Assembly (NCBI GenBank): GCA_021161305.1
Contig: JAGHAW010000232.1
Span: 1 to 7,884 of the forward strand
Reading direction: 5' to 3'
From: Sulfurimonas sp.
GTDB taxonomy: Bacteria; Campylobacterota; Campylobacteria; Campylobacterales; Sulfurimonadaceae
Length of the DNA stretch: 7,884 nucleotides
Shown: one piece after another, positions 1 to 6,271 of the stretch
Layout: each line of letters opens with the position of its first letter
Position numbering within the stretch: position 1 is the first letter of the stretch
Position numbers and translations under genes: made by a program
Notes under the pieces: generated by a model
Databases searched by the model: none
What the model saw: the letters and a program-made list of their open reading frames with translations, nothing else
Told to the model about the DNA's origin: nothing

Positions 1-2
1 AA

Positions 3-8
3 TATAAA
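3..8 (+). promoter_or_regulatory. possible -10 element upstream of feoA
   Basis: A TATAAA hexamer lies 16 bases before the feoA start codon. It could be a -10 box giving a very short leader. Only 24 bases upstream of feoA are present, so a -35 region, a Fur box or an upstream operon gene cannot be judged. In such A/T-rich DNA the hexamer may be chance. Confidence 0.2.
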
Positions 9-24
9 AGCGAGAGAATAAAAT

Positions 25-252
25 ATGAAAAAATTATCTATATGCAAAAAAGGTGAGAAGTTAAAAGTTTTAAAGCTTAATGCTCCAACTGAACTCAAAC
101 AGAGATTAATCTCTTTTGGAATTATGAAAGAGGCTTTTGTTGAGGTGTTGGAACATGCACCTAGAAAAAGTACTATTGAAGTTAAGGTAGGAAAGATGAA
201 TATTGCTCTTAGAGCTGAAGAAGCAGATATGATAGAGGTGGAAACTATATGA
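25..252 (+). CDS. feoA: FeoA, ferrous iron transport accessory protein
   Basis: Small cytoplasmic SH3-like protein (75 aa, the usual FeoA length) that works with FeoB in Fe(II) uptake. Family features seen are the RLISFGI segment at residues 27-33 (canonical form RLxSMGI) and the C-terminal ALRAEEADMIEV stretch at 61-72, matching the ALRxxEAxxI signature. There is no signal peptide or membrane segment. The ribosome binding site is weak: a GAGAG run at 12-16, eight bases before ATG. The stop codon overlaps the feoB start (ATGA at 249-252), so the two are co-transcribed and probably translationally coupled. Its exact role (GTPase modulation or complex assembly) is not settled for the family. 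Further genes of the same operon could lie upstream of the window. Confidence 0.93.
   Translation: MKKLSICKKGEKLKVLKLNAPTELKQRLISFGIMKEAFVEVLEHAPRKSTIEVKVGKMNIALRAEEADMIEVETI
236..240 (+). promoter_or_regulatory. feoB ribosome binding site inside feoA
   Basis: An AGGTG core, in the context GAGGTGG, lies within the last codons of feoA, eight bases before the feoB ATG. This is a stronger Shine-Dalgarno than the one before feoA. It fixes the feoB start at 249 and suggests feoB can recruit ribosomes in addition to coupling from feoA. Confidence 0.7.
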
Positions 253-2387
253 GTGAGATAGTAGAAAAAATTTGTCCGGTTACGGCTAAACATATAAAAG
301 TGGCACTTGTCGGTCAGCCGAATGTTGGTAAGAGCATGCTTATTAACTCTATATCAAATGCTAATTTGCATGTGGGAAATTTCACAGGGGTAACAGTAGA
401 AAAATCAGAGGTTCTTTTTAACTATAAAGATTATCACTTTACTGTTGTAGATTTACCAGGAACTTATGCTTTTACTGATTATACTATTGAAGAGAAAGTT
501 ACACATAACTATCTTTGTGCAGAGGGATATGACCTTATAATCAATGTAATAGACTCTACAAATTTAGAGAAAAACCTTCAACTTACTTCTGAACTTATGA
601 GTATGAGCAAAGATGTTGTTATCGCTCTAAATATGAGTGATGAAGCACAAAAAGAGGGGATAGAGATAGATGCTGAGTATATGTCTAAGCTTTTAGGAAT
701 CTCATGTGTAAAAGTATCTGCTCGAACTAAAGAGGGGATAGATGAGCTAATTGAGGCGGTTGTAGCTCAGCATGAAGCCGAGAAACAAGACTCTAAGCTT
801 GTTTTTAGTGAAGCAGTTGAAGGGGAGATTGCACTTATAGTAGACTACCTTACAAAGCATAAGTATAAAGCAAGAAACTCTTACCGACATGTTGCTATAA
901 ATCTTCTTAAAAACAATAAAAAAACCTATACAAAAATTCGTGAATATCCACTTTGGACAGAACTTCAGCCTATTCTTATAGAGGCTTCTCGGCATGTGGA
1001 ACTACATCACGATAGTGATGATATTAAAGAGGCTTTCGCAGAGGAATATGCCTCATTTAACCGCGGTATAGCCGCTGAGGTTTTAAAACAGGAAAAGCAA
1101 GAAGATAAAAAAACTTTGACTCAAAAGATTGATAATGTTCTAATTCATCCATTTTTAGGTATACCGATATTTCTCTTTTTTATGTGGAGCCTTTTTCAGC
1201 TTACATTTGAGATAGGAGCTATCCCAATGGACTGGATAGACGCATTTTTTGGCTGGTTTGGTGATGTAGTTGGTTCTACAATATCAAATGATGATGTTCG
1301 TTCACTTGTAGTTGATGGGATTATTGCCGGTGTCGGTGCAGTTGTACTTTTTACTCCAAATATTATTATTCTTTTTATAGGTATTGCACTTTTAGAGACA
1401 ACAGGGTATATGGCGAGAGTTGCATTTTTACTTGATGGATTTTTTCATAAATTTGGACTTCATGGTCAGTCATTTATCCCTCTTGTAACAGGTTTTGGTT
1501 GTTCTATTCCGGCATATATGAGTGCTAGAATTCTTAAAAGTGATAGAGATAGATTGATTACTCTGTTTATTATAGGATTTATGAGTTGTGGAGCTAGACT
1601 TCCAGTTTATGTACTTTTTGCAGGTGCTTTTTTCTCTGCAGAGATGGCTGGAAATATTCTGTTTATCATATACATTAGTGGTGCAATGCTTGGTTTAGTT
1701 GCTGCTAAAATCTTAAAACTTACAGCATTCAAAGGTGAAGCTGAACCATTTGTTATGGAGATGCCAAAGTATAGACTTCCATCACTTAAGCTTATTTGGC
1801 ATACGGTTGTAAATAAAACTTGGATGTATCTTAAAAAAGCCGGTACTTTTATCGCGGCAGCAGCTATGCTTGTCTGGTTTTTAAGTAACTACCCGCATAA
1901 TCCGGCTCTAAGTGAAGAATATGGAGTTAAGATAGAGAATACTGTAAGCGAGACAGAGAAAGTAGTACTTGAAAATCAACTTGCCGAGGCTCTTTTAGGG
2001 CAAAGTTATTTAGGAAGTATCGGTAAATTTTCAGAGCCTATTTTCGCACCGCTTGGATTTGATTGGAAGATGAGTGTGGCACTTCAAACTGGACTGGCAG
2101 CTAAAGAGGTTGTAGTTTCAACTCTTGGGGTACTTTACGCTTTAGGTGGTGATGTAGATGAAGAGAGTAGTTCACTTGTAGATGCTATAAGTGAAAATAT
2201 TCCATTTGCTTCTGCTGTTGCATTTATAGTTGTTATTATGATATATCTACCATGTTTAGCTGCTGCTGTGGTCTTTACTCGTGAAGCAGGTGGGATAAAG
2301 TACTTTTTCTACCTTTTAGCATTTACATCCGTAACAGCGTATGTATTTGCTTTTATAGCTTATCGTGTGACTTTAATGCTTGCCTAA
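249..2387 (+). CDS. feoB: FeoB, GTPase-coupled ferrous iron transporter
   Basis: Inner-membrane Fe(II) importer, 712 aa. The N-terminal G domain shows G1 GQPNVGKS at 22-29, G2 region GNFTGVTVEK at 43-52 (Thr49 is the expected switch I threonine), G3 DLPG at 68-71, G4 NMSD at 128-131 and G5 SAR at 157-159. A helical, charged GDI/linker region follows to about residue 290. The hydrophobic transport core starts near 298 (HPFLGIP) and contains the expected gate motifs: GFGCSIP at 415-421 with Cys418, SCGARLP at 446-452 with Cys447, and GLAAKEVVVSTLG from 615. Two G-box positions differ from the usual form: Gln23 where Asn is usual, and Phe-Thr where Trp-Pro/Ala is usual at 45-46. Asn25, equivalent to the potassium-activating Asn of Streptococcus thermophilus FeoB, is kept. 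No feoC follows. The protein is shorter than E. coli FeoB (773 aa) and lacks its Cys-rich C-terminus. Confidence 0.97.
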   Translation: MSEIVEKICPVTAKHIKVALVGQPNVGKSMLINSISNANLHVGNFTGVTVEKSEVLFNYKDYHFTVVDLPGTYAFTDYTIEEKVTHNYLCAEGYDLIINVIDSTNLEKNLQLTSELMSMSKDVVIALNMSDEAQKEGIEIDAEYMSKLLGISCVKVSARTKEGIDELIEAVVAQHEAEKQDSKLVFSEAVEGEIALIVDYLTKHKYKARNSYRHVAINLLKNNKKTYTKIREYPLWTELQPILIEASRHVELHHDSDDIKEAFAEEYASFNRGIAAEVLKQEKQEDKKTLTQKIDNVLIHPFLGIPIFLFFMWSLFQLTFEIGAIPMDWIDAFFGWFGDVVGSTISNDDVRSLVVDGIIAGVGAVVLFTPNIIILFIGIALLETTGYMARVAFLLDGFFHKFGLHGQSFIPLVTGFGCSIPAYMSARILKSDRDRLITLFIIGFMSCGARLPVYVLFAGAFFSAEMAGNILFIIYISGAMLGLVAAKILKLTAFKGEAEPFVMEMPKYRLPSLKLIWHTVVNKTWMYLKKAGTFIAAAAMLVWFLSNYPHNPALSEEYGVKIENTVSETEKVVLENQLAEALLGQSYLGSIGKFSEPIFAPLGFDWKMSVALQTGLAAKEVVVSTLGVLYALGGDVDEESSSLVDAISENIPFASAVAFIVVIMIYLPCLAAAVVFTREAGGIKYFFYLLAFTSVTAYVFAFIAYRVTLMLA

Positions 2388-2397
2388 AGAGGCAAGC
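2378..2397 (+). terminator. probable terminator hairpin of feoAB
   Basis: A perfect 8-bp stem, GCTTGCCT (2378-2385) with AGGCAAGC (2390-2397), closes on a 4-base loop AAAG. The feoB stop codon TAA (2385-2387) lies across the left arm and loop. The downstream tract (TTAAGCAAATAATTTCTT) is A/T-rich but is not a clean T run, so intrinsic termination may be partial. Confidence 0.55.
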
Positions 2398-2419
2398 TTA
2401 AGCAAATAATTTCTTCAAA

Positions 2420-2437
2420 TTAACTACTTATTAGTTA
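2420..2437 (+). promoter_or_regulatory. candidate operator upstream of the response regulator gene
   Basis: TTAACTA (2420-2426) and TTAGTTA (2431-2437) start 11 bases apart and share 5 of 7 bases. That spacing is typical of the tandem half-sites bound by OmpR/PhoB-family regulators. The same bases also form a perfect inverted repeat, TAACTA-N5-TAGTTA. The site ends eight bases before the proposed -10, so it overlaps the -35 region. A bound regulator there could activate or repress. Autoregulation by the adjacent regulator is an inference. Confidence 0.35.
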
Positions 2438-2442
2438 CTCTC

Positions 2443-2451
2443 TGTTAAAAT
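2443..2451 (+). promoter_or_regulatory. extended -10 promoter of the two-component operon, probably leaderless
   Basis: TG at 2443-2444 followed by TAAAAT at 2446-2451 makes an extended -10 element of the kind common in Campylobacterota. A start about 7 bases downstream falls on the A of the ATG at 2458. No Shine-Dalgarno sequence exists before that ATG (the bases are ACTCCT), which agrees with a leaderless mRNA. Confidence 0.55.
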
Positions 2452-2457
2452 ACTCCT

Positions 2458-3120
2458 ATGAAAAAAATATTAATGATTGAAGATGACTTAGAACTTGCGG
2501 AGATATTGACAGAGTATCTTGAACAGTTTGAGTTTGAGGTTATTACAGAAGATGACCCTTTTAAAGCAGTAAGTATATTAAAGTTAGAGCCGTTTGATTT
2601 GGTTATTTTAGACCTGACACTACCGGGGATGGATGGTTTGGAAGTTTGTGAATCTATCCGTGAGCGTCAAGATATTCCCATCATTATATCCTCGGCAAGA
2701 AGTGATGTTACAGATAAAGTAAAAGCACTTGAACTCGGAGCTGATGACTACTTGCCAAAACCTTATGATCCTAGAGAACTTGAAGCTAGAATCCACTCTA
2801 TTCTTAGAAGATATGAAGCAAAATCTGAAGCCAAAGAGGAGTCTAAAAGTGATTTTAAATGTGATAAAGCAACGATGGTTATTACATATAAAAGTAGAAA
2901 TATAGACCTAACTAATGCCGAGTTTGGGATACTCTCTTATATGATTGCCAAGCAAGGTTTAGTAGTTTCAAGAGAAGATTTAATTCATAATGTAAACGCT
3001 ATAAATGAAGACAGTTCTAACAAGAGTATAGATGTTATGGTTGGTAGAATTCGTAACAAACTTGGAGACAAAACGCTTATAGAATCAGTTAGAGGCGTAG
3101 GCTACAAACTTCTAAAATAG
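2458..3120 (+). CDS. OmpR-family response regulator (ArsR/RacR-like)
   Basis: Two-component transcription regulator, 220 aa. The receiver domain (1-118) has the acidic pair Asp9/Asp10, phospho-acceptor Asp52 (in VILDLTLPGMDG), switch Ser79, switch aromatic Tyr98 and Lys101 (in YLPKPYDP). A charged linker at about 119-132 leads to an OmpR-type winged helix (133-220) with the recognition-helix region around SIDVMVGRIRNKLGD (190-204) and the terminal VRGVGYKL hairpin (212-219). The ISSARSD and DDYLPKPYDP segments resemble the Campylobacterota regulators ArsR (Helicobacter, acid response) and RacR (Campylobacter), recalled from memory, so no symbol is assigned. The partner kinase follows after 18 bases. 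The start has no ribosome binding site, but the proposed -10 supports leaderless translation from this ATG, and the MKKILMIEDD opening is where the receiver fold should begin. Confidence 0.93.
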   Translation: MKKILMIEDDLELAEILTEYLEQFEFEVITEDDPFKAVSILKLEPFDLVILDLTLPGMDGLEVCESIRERQDIPIIISSARSDVTDKVKALELGADDYLPKPYDPRELEARIHSILRRYEAKSEAKEESKSDFKCDKATMVITYKSRNIDLTNAEFGILSYMIAKQGLVVSREDLIHNVNAINEDSSNKSIDVMVGRIRNKLGDKTLIESVRGVGYKLLK

Positions 3121-3125
3121 AGATT

Positions 3126-3129
3126 AGGA
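3126..3129 (+). promoter_or_regulatory. ribosome binding site selecting the kinase GTG start
   Basis: AGGA lies nine bases before GTG at 3139, in the 18-base gap after the regulator gene. It supports the GTG as the start codon. The first in-frame ATG (codon 23, Met23) would remove most of the first membrane segment. Confidence 0.6.
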
Positions 3130-3138
3130 TATAAAAAA

Positions 3139-4413
3139 GTGCAACGACATGCTGTTCTTATAACTGTTTTATTTGCCCTTATCGTTACACTTGTTAGTGT
3201 GAGCATGGTATTTTGGGAATTTTATAAGCTAAACAAGCAGCAGTACATAGATAATATTTTTACAAAATACTCGATTATTACTCAAATCTATCGCATACAT
3301 CAGCAGACCAAAAGTTCACATGTTATGCTTGAGGCGAATCTTGCTGTCTATAATCTGCAAATAGAAGAAAATCGTAATTCACTAGAGAGAGTGTTACACG
3401 ATGGTAAAATTTTAAAGCGTGAGGGATTTTTAAGTCTAAATAGTTCTATAATGCTAGACAAAAAGGGACTCTACACTCAAAATATAGTATCTGATTTAAG
3501 AGCTTCAATGATTCAGTTCCAAAAGAGTATCTACTTCTATGTCCAAACACCGACCGGAACTATTCTTATAAAAGATGAGAAATTAAAACCTTATAAATAT
3601 TGGAGTATATTATATACATATGCAACTACCATATTGATTATTATTATCTCATTTATTTTGATTTTACAAAAACTTCGCCCTCTGATCAGATTAAGGAAAA
3701 AGATAGCACTTTTTGGCGATGGAGATATGAGTATATCTTTTAAAACAAAGGGTTGTGATGAGATAGCACTGGTGTCAAATGAGCTAGAATCGGCAAAAGA
3801 AAAGATAAATACTGTTCTAGAATCACGCACACTTTTTTTGAGAAATCTTATGCATGAGTTAAAGACACCTATAGCTAAAGGAACAATAGCAACGCAGATG
3901 TTACCGTCTCAAAAACTAAAAGATAGATTTGTATCTATATTTGGACGATTGGAAACATTGGTTACTGAGTTTGCACTTATAGAAGAGGTAACAAGTGTTA
4001 ATGATAAAACCAATTTTAAAGAGTATCGTTTAGTAGATATTATTGACGGTGCAATAGATATGGCGATGGTTGAAAGAAACAGTGTAAGTGTTAATGTGGA
4101 TGCTAGTATAAAATTAACTGCTTCATACAGGCTATATACAACTGCTATTAAAAATATGATAGATAATGGGATAAAATACTCTTCTGATTCTCATGTAAAA
4201 ATTACCATAATCAATAAGGAACTTTGCTTTGAAAGCAAAGGAGAGTGTTTGGCTCATCCACTACAGTTTTACATAGAACCATTTACAAAAGAGAATCCAT
4301 CCAAAAATAGTTATGGATTAGGATTGTATTTGGTTGATTCTATACTTAAGGCTCATAATGAAGTTTTAGCTCATGAGTATGATAATGGAGTTAATCGTTT
4401 TATATTTGCATAA
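3139..4413 (+). CDS. membrane sensor histidine kinase (ArsS/RacS-like)
   Basis: Partner kinase of the preceding regulator, 424 aa, GTG start. The first transmembrane helix is at about 5-26 and the second at about 157-176, enclosing a periplasmic sensor of roughly 130 residues. That sensor has three histidines (54, 61, 87) and no cysteine. A HAMP linker with the proline of LRPLIRLRKKI follows (about 178-230). The H box RNLMHELKTPIAKG carries phospho-acceptor His239. The N box NMIDNGIKYS has Asn339 and Asn343, and the G2 box YGLGLYLV lies at 392-399 after EPF at 380-382. The G1 box is degenerate: where DxGxG is expected the protein reads ESKGEC (365-370), without the adenine-contacting Asp. Because His239, the N box and G2 are intact, it is probably active, possibly with changed ATP handling. 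The signal is unknown. By analogy with Helicobacter ArsS, pH is possible, but this is only inference. Confidence 0.9.
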   Translation: MQRHAVLITVLFALIVTLVSVSMVFWEFYKLNKQQYIDNIFTKYSIITQIYRIHQQTKSSHVMLEANLAVYNLQIEENRNSLERVLHDGKILKREGFLSLNSSIMLDKKGLYTQNIVSDLRASMIQFQKSIYFYVQTPTGTILIKDEKLKPYKYWSILYTYATTILIIIISFILILQKLRPLIRLRKKIALFGDGDMSISFKTKGCDEIALVSNELESAKEKINTVLESRTLFLRNLMHELKTPIAKGTIATQMLPSQKLKDRFVSIFGRLETLVTEFALIEEVTSVNDKTNFKEYRLVDIIDGAIDMAMVERNSVSVNVDASIKLTASYRLYTTAIKNMIDNGIKYSSDSHVKITIINKELCFESKGECLAHPLQFYIEPFTKENPSKNSYGLGLYLVDSILKAHNEVLAHEYDNGVNRFIFA

Positions 4414-4424
4414 GTTTTTAGTTA

Positions 4425-4430
4425 TATACT
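4425..4430 (+). promoter_or_regulatory. possible -10 element of mltF
   Basis: TATACT, one base off TATAAT, ends one base before the annotated ATG and seven bases before a second in-frame ATG (4438). Transcription starting about 7 bases downstream would begin at or next to the second ATG. No Shine-Dalgarno sequence is present in the 18-base gap after the kinase gene. Read-through from the kinase gene is the alternative. Confidence 0.35.
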
Positions 4431-4431
4431 A

Positions 4432-5901
4432 ATGTTTATGGATAGAAATCTTCGTATATTTATATTTGGGCTTTTTGCTCTCTCTTTTTTTATTTTTGGT
4501 TGGTTAAGCCACTCGGCATACAATCCAATTCATAAAATAGTAAAACAATCTCTTTTAGATAAGATTATTGATAGAAAAACTCTTAATGTAGTTTTACTTA
4601 ATGCTCCCACGACATACTATATTGGCACAGATGGACCTCAAGGTTTTGAGTATGATCTTTTAAAAGCATATGCAGACAGCTTAAAAGTCGATTTGAATAT
4701 AACTACTGCCAACACTATTAAAGAGGCAATAAAATTTAGTAAAAGTCCAAGTGTAGATATAACTTCAGCTTCATTGGCAAAGACTCCCCTAAGAGAAAAA
4801 ACATTTAATTTTGGTCCATCATATTTTGAAGTTCAGGAGCAGGTTATCTGTCATCGTGGAATGCTTGGCAGTGGAAAATTTCCAAGAGATATTGAAGATC
4901 TCTCAGGACTTAAAATAATGGTTGGAGAAGATACCAGCTACAGTGAGACTATTAAAGCTCTGCAACTGGATGGTTTTGATATAAATGCAACGCTAACATC
5001 TGAGTATTCAACTGAAGAGCTATTGGCAAAAGTGGCATCTAATGAGATAGATTGTACTATAGCAGATTCAAATATTTACGCACAAAATCATAGGTATTTT
5101 ACAGAGATAGCCTTAGCCTTTACCATTAGTGGCAGAGAGCAGTTAGCGTGGGTTTTGGCACCTAACTCTAAGAAACTAGAAGCTAGTATGTACTCATGGT
5201 TGAACAGTTTCAATCAGAGTAGAAAAATGGCAGAACTAAAAGACCACTACTATAGTTATGTACTCTTTTTTGATTACTATAATACTAAAATGTTTTATAA
5301 AAGAATCAAATCAAGACTTCCAAAATATAAGAAATATTTTGTGTCAATGGGTAAGAGATATGAGATACCCTGGATGCTTTTAGCAACTATATCTTATCAA
5401 GAATCCCATTGGAATCCTAGAGCAAAAAGTTTTACCGGTGTAAGGGGTATGATGATGCTTACTCGTCGTACGGCTAAAATTTTAGGTGTAAAAAATAGAC
5501 TTGATCCTGTACAGAGTATTAAAGGTGGAGCAAGACATATAAAACAGATGATTAAGTTAGTGTCAAAAGAGGTAGAGGGTGAAAACCGACTGAAGTTTGC
5601 ACTTGCTGCTTATAATGTTGGGATGGGACATGTCAGAGATGCTCAAAAGTTAACCAAAAAAATAGGATATGATGAAAACAGTTGGAGTGATTTGAAAAAA
5701 GTTCTTCCGCTTCTTTCACAAAAAAAATATTATAGAACACTTAAGCACGGTTATGCAAGAGGGAGTGAGCCTGTGAGGTATGTTGATTCTATATATAACT
5801 TTAGAGATATTTTAGAGAAAAGTCTTGAAGATAAAACGGATAAAAAAGTTAAAATTGATGAAGTTAAAAAAGTTGAGGTTAAGAAGAAAAAGTCAAAGTA
5901 G
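4432..5901 (+). CDS. mltF: MltF-like membrane-bound lytic murein transglycosylase
   Basis: Cleaves the MurNAc-GlcNAc bond of peptidoglycan to form 1,6-anhydro ends, acting in the periplasm. 489 aa (E. coli MltF is 518). An N-terminal hydrophobic segment (about 8-26) has no lipobox Cys, so it is a membrane anchor or uncleaved signal. A family 3 solute-binding-like domain spans about 48-275 (GFEYDLLKAYADSL near the front). The SLT domain covers about 295-460, with catalytic Glu324 in YQESHWNPRA, then GVRGMMMLT (336-344), FALAAYNVG (389-397), LPLLSQKKYY (425-434) and HGYARG (439-444). These blocks match E. coli MltF (YfhD) closely. The C-terminus (about 471-489) is very lysine-rich. The true start could be the second ATG (4438, beginning MDRNLR), which suits the -10 position better. 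It lies 18 bases after the histidine kinase and may belong to that operon. Confidence 0.93.
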   Translation: MFMDRNLRIFIFGLFALSFFIFGWLSHSAYNPIHKIVKQSLLDKIIDRKTLNVVLLNAPTTYYIGTDGPQGFEYDLLKAYADSLKVDLNITTANTIKEAIKFSKSPSVDITSASLAKTPLREKTFNFGPSYFEVQEQVICHRGMLGSGKFPRDIEDLSGLKIMVGEDTSYSETIKALQLDGFDINATLTSEYSTEELLAKVASNEIDCTIADSNIYAQNHRYFTEIALAFTISGREQLAWVLAPNSKKLEASMYSWLNSFNQSRKMAELKDHYYSYVLFFDYYNTKMFYKRIKSRLPKYKKYFVSMGKRYEIPWMLLATISYQESHWNPRAKSFTGVRGMMMLTRRTAKILGVKNRLDPVQSIKGGARHIKQMIKLVSKEVEGENRLKFALAAYNVGMGHVRDAQKLTKKIGYDENSWSDLKKVLPLLSQKKYYRTLKHGYARGSEPVRYVDSIYNFRDILEKSLEDKTDKKVKIDEVKKVEVKKKKSK

Positions 5902-5906
5902 TTTAG

Positions 5907-5932
5907 CTTTCACATGCCATAGCATGTGAAAG
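5907..5932. terminator. hairpin between convergent mltF and rsfS
   Basis: A perfect 11-bp inverted repeat, CTTTCACATGC (5907-5917) and GCATGTGAAAG (5922-5932), with a 4-base loop CATA, fills most of the 34-base gap between the two stop codons. The symmetric stem could serve both strands. Neither side has a T run, so it may act as an mRNA 3'-end stabiliser or a weak, factor-assisted terminator rather than a classic intrinsic one. Confidence 0.5.
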
Positions 5933-5935
5933 TGT

Positions 5936-6271
5936 CTAAAGAATTTCGCCCTCTTTACCCTCGGCAAGTTGACTTAAAAAACTCTCCATATCATACTTTA
6001 CTCTATACTCAGGTGTCATTATGTGTATAAGAATATCACCTAAATCAATAACTATCCAATCCCCACTCTCATCAACATTGTTAAAGTGTTCTTGAGGTTT
6101 CAGACCTTTTTTTAGATGATCTAGCAGTGCTAAAGTATGTCTTGAACCAAGTGATGAAGCGATAATCGCATAATCTACAAAGTAGTTTTTATCTTTTAGG
6201 TCAAAAACCTCTATGCTCTCAGCCTTATTTTTGTCAAGAATTTCAGTAATTTTTTCTATTCTATTTTTCAT
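5936..6271 (-). CDS. rsfS: RsfS, ribosome silencing factor
   Basis: RsfS/YbeB/Iojap family, 111 aa. It binds ribosomal protein uL14 on the 50S subunit and blocks subunit joining when nutrients are limited. Family blocks seen are FDLKDKNYFVDYAIIASSLGSRH (residues 23-45, quoted in family form DxxxxxxxADYFVIATGxSxRH), then GDWIVIDLGDILIHIMTPEYR (70-90) and YDMESF (93-98). The start overlaps the last 11 bases of nadD on the same strand. An AGGA (6277-6280 on the complement), five bases before ATG, lies inside nadD, so the two genes are co-transcribed. nadD-rsfS adjacency is common across bacteria. The gene ends at the hairpin shared with mltF. Confidence 0.94.
   Translation of the reverse strand: MKNRIEKITEILDKNKAESIEVFDLKDKNYFVDYAIIASSLGSRHTLALLDHLKKGLKPQEHFNNVDESGDWIVIDLGDILIHIMTPEYRVKYDMESFLSQLAEGKEGEIL

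Noticed and set aside
1..24. Fur box upstream of feoA
   Set aside because: Expected for iron uptake genes, but no inverted GATAAT-like repeat is visible in the 24 bases available; it may lie outside the window.
747..995. Open frame of 82 codons on the - strand inside feoB
   Set aside because: Antisense to a clearly coding feoB region, with no recognisable motif and no ribosome site; a shadow frame.
3591..3830. Open frame of 79 codons on the - strand inside the histidine kinase gene
   Set aside because: Lies opposite the second membrane helix and HAMP coding region; low-complexity product with no domain; a shadow frame.
4222..4240. Perfect 9-bp inverted repeat CTTTGCTTT-G-AAAGCAAAG inside the kinase gene
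   Set aside because: A one-base centre gives a poor hairpin, and one such repeat is within chance expectation for about 8 kb of A/T-rich DNA. It happens to encode part of the unusual G1 segment, but that reading is explained by the protein sequence.
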